The notes beneath the pieces are model-generated. The model was not told the DNA's origin, ran no database searches, and saw only the letters and a program-made list of their open reading frames with translations. Position numbers and translations under genes: made by a program. Below are positions 39,667 through 40,918 of a stretch of 40,918 bases of DNA, one piece after another. Position 1 is the stretch's first letter. Each line of letters begins with the position of its first letter. Source of the stretch: Kitasatospora sp. Root107 (GTDB taxonomy: Bacteria; Actinomycetota; Actinomycetes; Streptomycetales; Streptomycetaceae); the NCBI RefSeq assembly GCF_001424875.1, contig NZ_LMCT01000017.1, positions 113,890 to 154,807 of the forward strand. The letters are read 5' to 3'.

Positions 39667-40121
39667 TGGCCGCCGAGCTGCGGGTTGCCGCCGGCGACGT
39701 CGACCTGGCGCTGGTCAAGCTGATCCGGCACGAGGTCTTCGTGGTCGAGCAGGGTGTCCCGGCCGAGCTGGAGTACGACGAGTACGACGCCACCGCGGTC
39801 CATGTGCTGGCGCTCGCGGACGGGATGGCGCTGGGCACCGGCCGGCTGATCCACGGCGCCGAGGCGCTCGGCAAGACCGGGATCGCCGGGCGGGTGCTGC
39901 TCGGCCGCCTCGCCGTCCGCAAGGCCGCCCGGGGCACCGGGCTCGGCGCCGAGCTGGTCCGGGCGCTGGAGCAGGCCGGTCGCGAGCACGGCGGCACCGA
40001 GCTGGAGCTGCACGCGCAGGTGCAGGCACTGGGCTTCTACGAGCGCCTCGGGTACGTCGCCGAGGGCCCGGTCTACGACGACGCCGGAATCCCGCACCGG
40101 ACCATGACGCGGAAGCTCTGA
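39666..40121 (+). CDS. GNAT family N-acetyltransferase (ElaA-like)
   Basis: A 151-residue single-domain acetyltransferase. The N-terminal part LIRHEVFVVEQGVPAELEYDEYDATAVHVLA resembles ElaA-type members. The acetyl-CoA loop is RLAVRKAARGTGLGAELVRALEQAGREHG (R-x-x-G-x-G pattern at about residues 87-92), and the end ALGFYERLGYVAEGPVYDDAGIPHRTM closes the fold. The acceptor substrate is unknown. The ATG at 39666 overlaps the rluD stop (TGATG), so it is co-translated with rluD. Degenerate tandem repeats of its last bases and a T-tailed terminator follow. Confidence 0.9.
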   Translation: MAAELRVAAGDVDLALVKLIRHEVFVVEQGVPAELEYDEYDATAVHVLALADGMALGTGRLIHGAEALGKTGIAGRVLLGRLAVRKAARGTGLGAELVRALEQAGREHGGTELELHAQVQALGFYERLGYVAEGPVYDDAGIPHRTMTRKL

Positions 40122-40180
40122 CGCAGAGCTCTGACACGGCAGCTGTGACGCGGCGGATCTGACGCACCGAAAGCTGTGAA
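40109..40180. repeat. degenerate short tandem repeat at the GNAT 3' end
   Basis: About five imperfect copies of a 14-17-nt unit, recognisable as AGCTCTGACGC, AGCTCTGACAC, AGCTGTGACGC, ATCTGACGCAC and AGCTGTGAAAC. The first copy contains the GNAT stop codon, so the array looks like slippage duplication of the gene end. Confidence 0.5.
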
Positions 40181-40186
40181 ACACCG

Positions 40187-40225
40187 GGGATCCGGGTGGC
40201 CTGCGGGCTGCCCGGATCCCTTTTT
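40187..40225 (+). terminator. intrinsic terminator after rluD-GNAT
   Basis: GGGATCCGGG (40187-40196) pairs perfectly with CCCGGATCCC (40211-40220), followed by TTTTT (40221-40225). The inner GGC and GCC can extend the stem. It ends the lspA-rluD-GNAT unit 65 nt after the GNAT stop. Confidence 0.88.
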
Positions 40226-40365
40226 CTGCCCTTCCAGCTCCCTGTCCGATGTACGCACGGGCAGTGTTTCCGCAGAACCCCCGCGGAGGCCCACCGTGGC
40301 TTGAGCATCGGAGGTTTGGAATGCTTCGATGACGGCTCACACGCGCGAATAGGGCTGGGGGTCAG

Positions 40366-40918
40366 GTGCGCCGGTTGAGTTCGTCGGGCACCGTTCCGGC
40401 TCTTCAGGACGGTCGGGTGGAGCTGCGCCGCCCGATCGAGGAGGACGCGGACACCCTGCTGGCAGGTTCGCGCGATCCACTGGTCCGGGAGTTCATGCAG
40501 GGTGTCCTCGCGCACCCGGACCGGGAGTCGGCGGTGCGCTGGATCACCGAGGTCGCCCCCGGACTCTGGGCCGCCGACCGGGCCGCGTATTTCGCCGTGC
40601 TGGACGGCCCCGGGCCCGCGGTCGGCTGGGCCGAGCTCACGGACCTGCGTCCGGACGAAGGTGCGGCCGAGGTCGCGGTCTGGCTGCTGCCGGCCGCCCG
40701 CAGTCTCCGGGTGGCCGCCTCGGCGCTCCGGCTGGTCTGCCGATTCGGCTTCGAGCAGCTGGAGTTGGAGCGGATCGACGCCTATGCGGCGGCGGACAAC
40801 ATGCCCGTCCAGGTGGTCGGAGCCTTCATCGGTTTCCGCCGGGCAGGCTTCCGCCCACAGCTGTTCCGCAGCTCCAGCACCCAGACGCTGCACGACGCCG
40901 TGTACGCCACCGTGGTGC
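40366..40918 (+). CDS. GNAT family N-acetyltransferase, 3'-truncated by the window
   Basis: An open frame runs from GTG 40366 to the window edge (184 codons, no stop). The translation has VELRRPIEEDADTLLAGSRDP, WITEVAPGLWAADRAAYFAVLDG, VGWAELTDLRPDEGAAEVAVWLLPAARS and LRLVCRFGFEQLELERIDAYAAADN, followed by IGFRRAGFRPQ. This is the RimJ/RimL-type GNAT pattern, acetylating protein N-termini or small amines. The start is uncertain: GTG 40366 has only a GGGGG run (40357-40361) as ribosome binding site, and GTG 40417 is another option nearer the conserved part. It is separated from the previous acetyltransferase by a terminator. Confidence 0.75.
   Translation, partial: MRRLSSSGTVPALQDGRVELRRPIEEDADTLLAGSRDPLVREFMQGVLAHPDRESAVRWITEVAPGLWAADRAAYFAVLDGPGPAVGWAELTDLRPDEGAAEVAVWLLPAARSLRVAASALRLVCRFGFEQLELERIDAYAAADNMPVQVVGAFIGFRRAGFRPQLFRSSSTQTLHDAVYATVV

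Overview
The window is about 41 kb of very GC-rich DNA with strongly GC-biased third codon positions, many GTG starts and several apparently leaderless genes. Gene content and order point to a filamentous actinomycete of the Streptomycetaceae (Streptomyces, Kitasatospora or a close relative). The best markers are an FtsZ of the Streptomyces type, the ftsZ-yggS-sepF-yggT-divIVA-ileS block, a DivIVA with a Gln/Met-rich insert, and an ileS T-box leader. Species cannot be read from the sequence.

Left part (1-15.2 kb): the 3' end of a cytochrome c oxidase subunit I gene. Then a trans-polyprenyl diphosphate synthase divergent from metF, a membrane protein with a Tyr/Gln-rich tail, a DUF2630 protein, a TPR protein, a phytoene-desaturase-like flavoenzyme divergent from an ECF41-type sigma factor, a DUF4126 membrane protein, a HEPN-domain protein, a methyltransferase and a DUF3040 membrane protein. 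On the minus strand follow a tightly coupled MoxR ATPase / DUF58 / transglutaminase operon and a beta-carbonic anhydrase.

Central part (15.2-33.4 kb): the division and cell wall (dcw) cluster, all on the plus strand: rsmH-ftsL-ftsI-murE-murF-mraY-murD-ftsW-murG-ftsQ-ftsZ-yggS-sepF-yggT-divIVA. Most junctions from ftsL to murD are 1-4 nt overlaps, so translation is probably coupled. These genes make lipid II from UDP-MurNAc-dipeptide (MurE, MurF, MurD, MraY, MurG), polymerise and cross-link it at the septum (FtsW, FtsI, FtsQ, FtsL) and build the cytoskeleton (FtsZ, SepF, DivIVA). A long leader with two CUUCCCC motifs precedes rsmH. A 172-bp inverted-repeat element fills the end of that leader and its terminal repeat includes the A of the longest rsmH ATG. 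The ftsQ-ftsZ gap holds a clear promoter, a dyad on its -35 box and WhiA-like GACAC motifs. The pgeF (ylmD/yfiH) gene expected between ftsZ and yggS is not there.

Right part (33.4-40.9 kb): a second copy of the inverted-repeat element lies between the divIVA terminator and the convergent ileS. IleS has a swapped GAHH signature in place of HxGH and a T-box leader that can mask its ribosome binding site. Then follow a DksA/TraR-type zinc-finger protein, lspA, an RluD-type pseudouridine synthase, a GNAT acetyltransferase and a second GNAT gene cut by the window edge.

The points most worth following are the element at the rsmH start, the IleS signature swap, the ftsZ control region, the lost pgeF, and a G-rich intergenic stretch before the HEPN gene. 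No CRISPR array, tRNA, rRNA, transposase, phage or secondary-metabolite cluster was seen.
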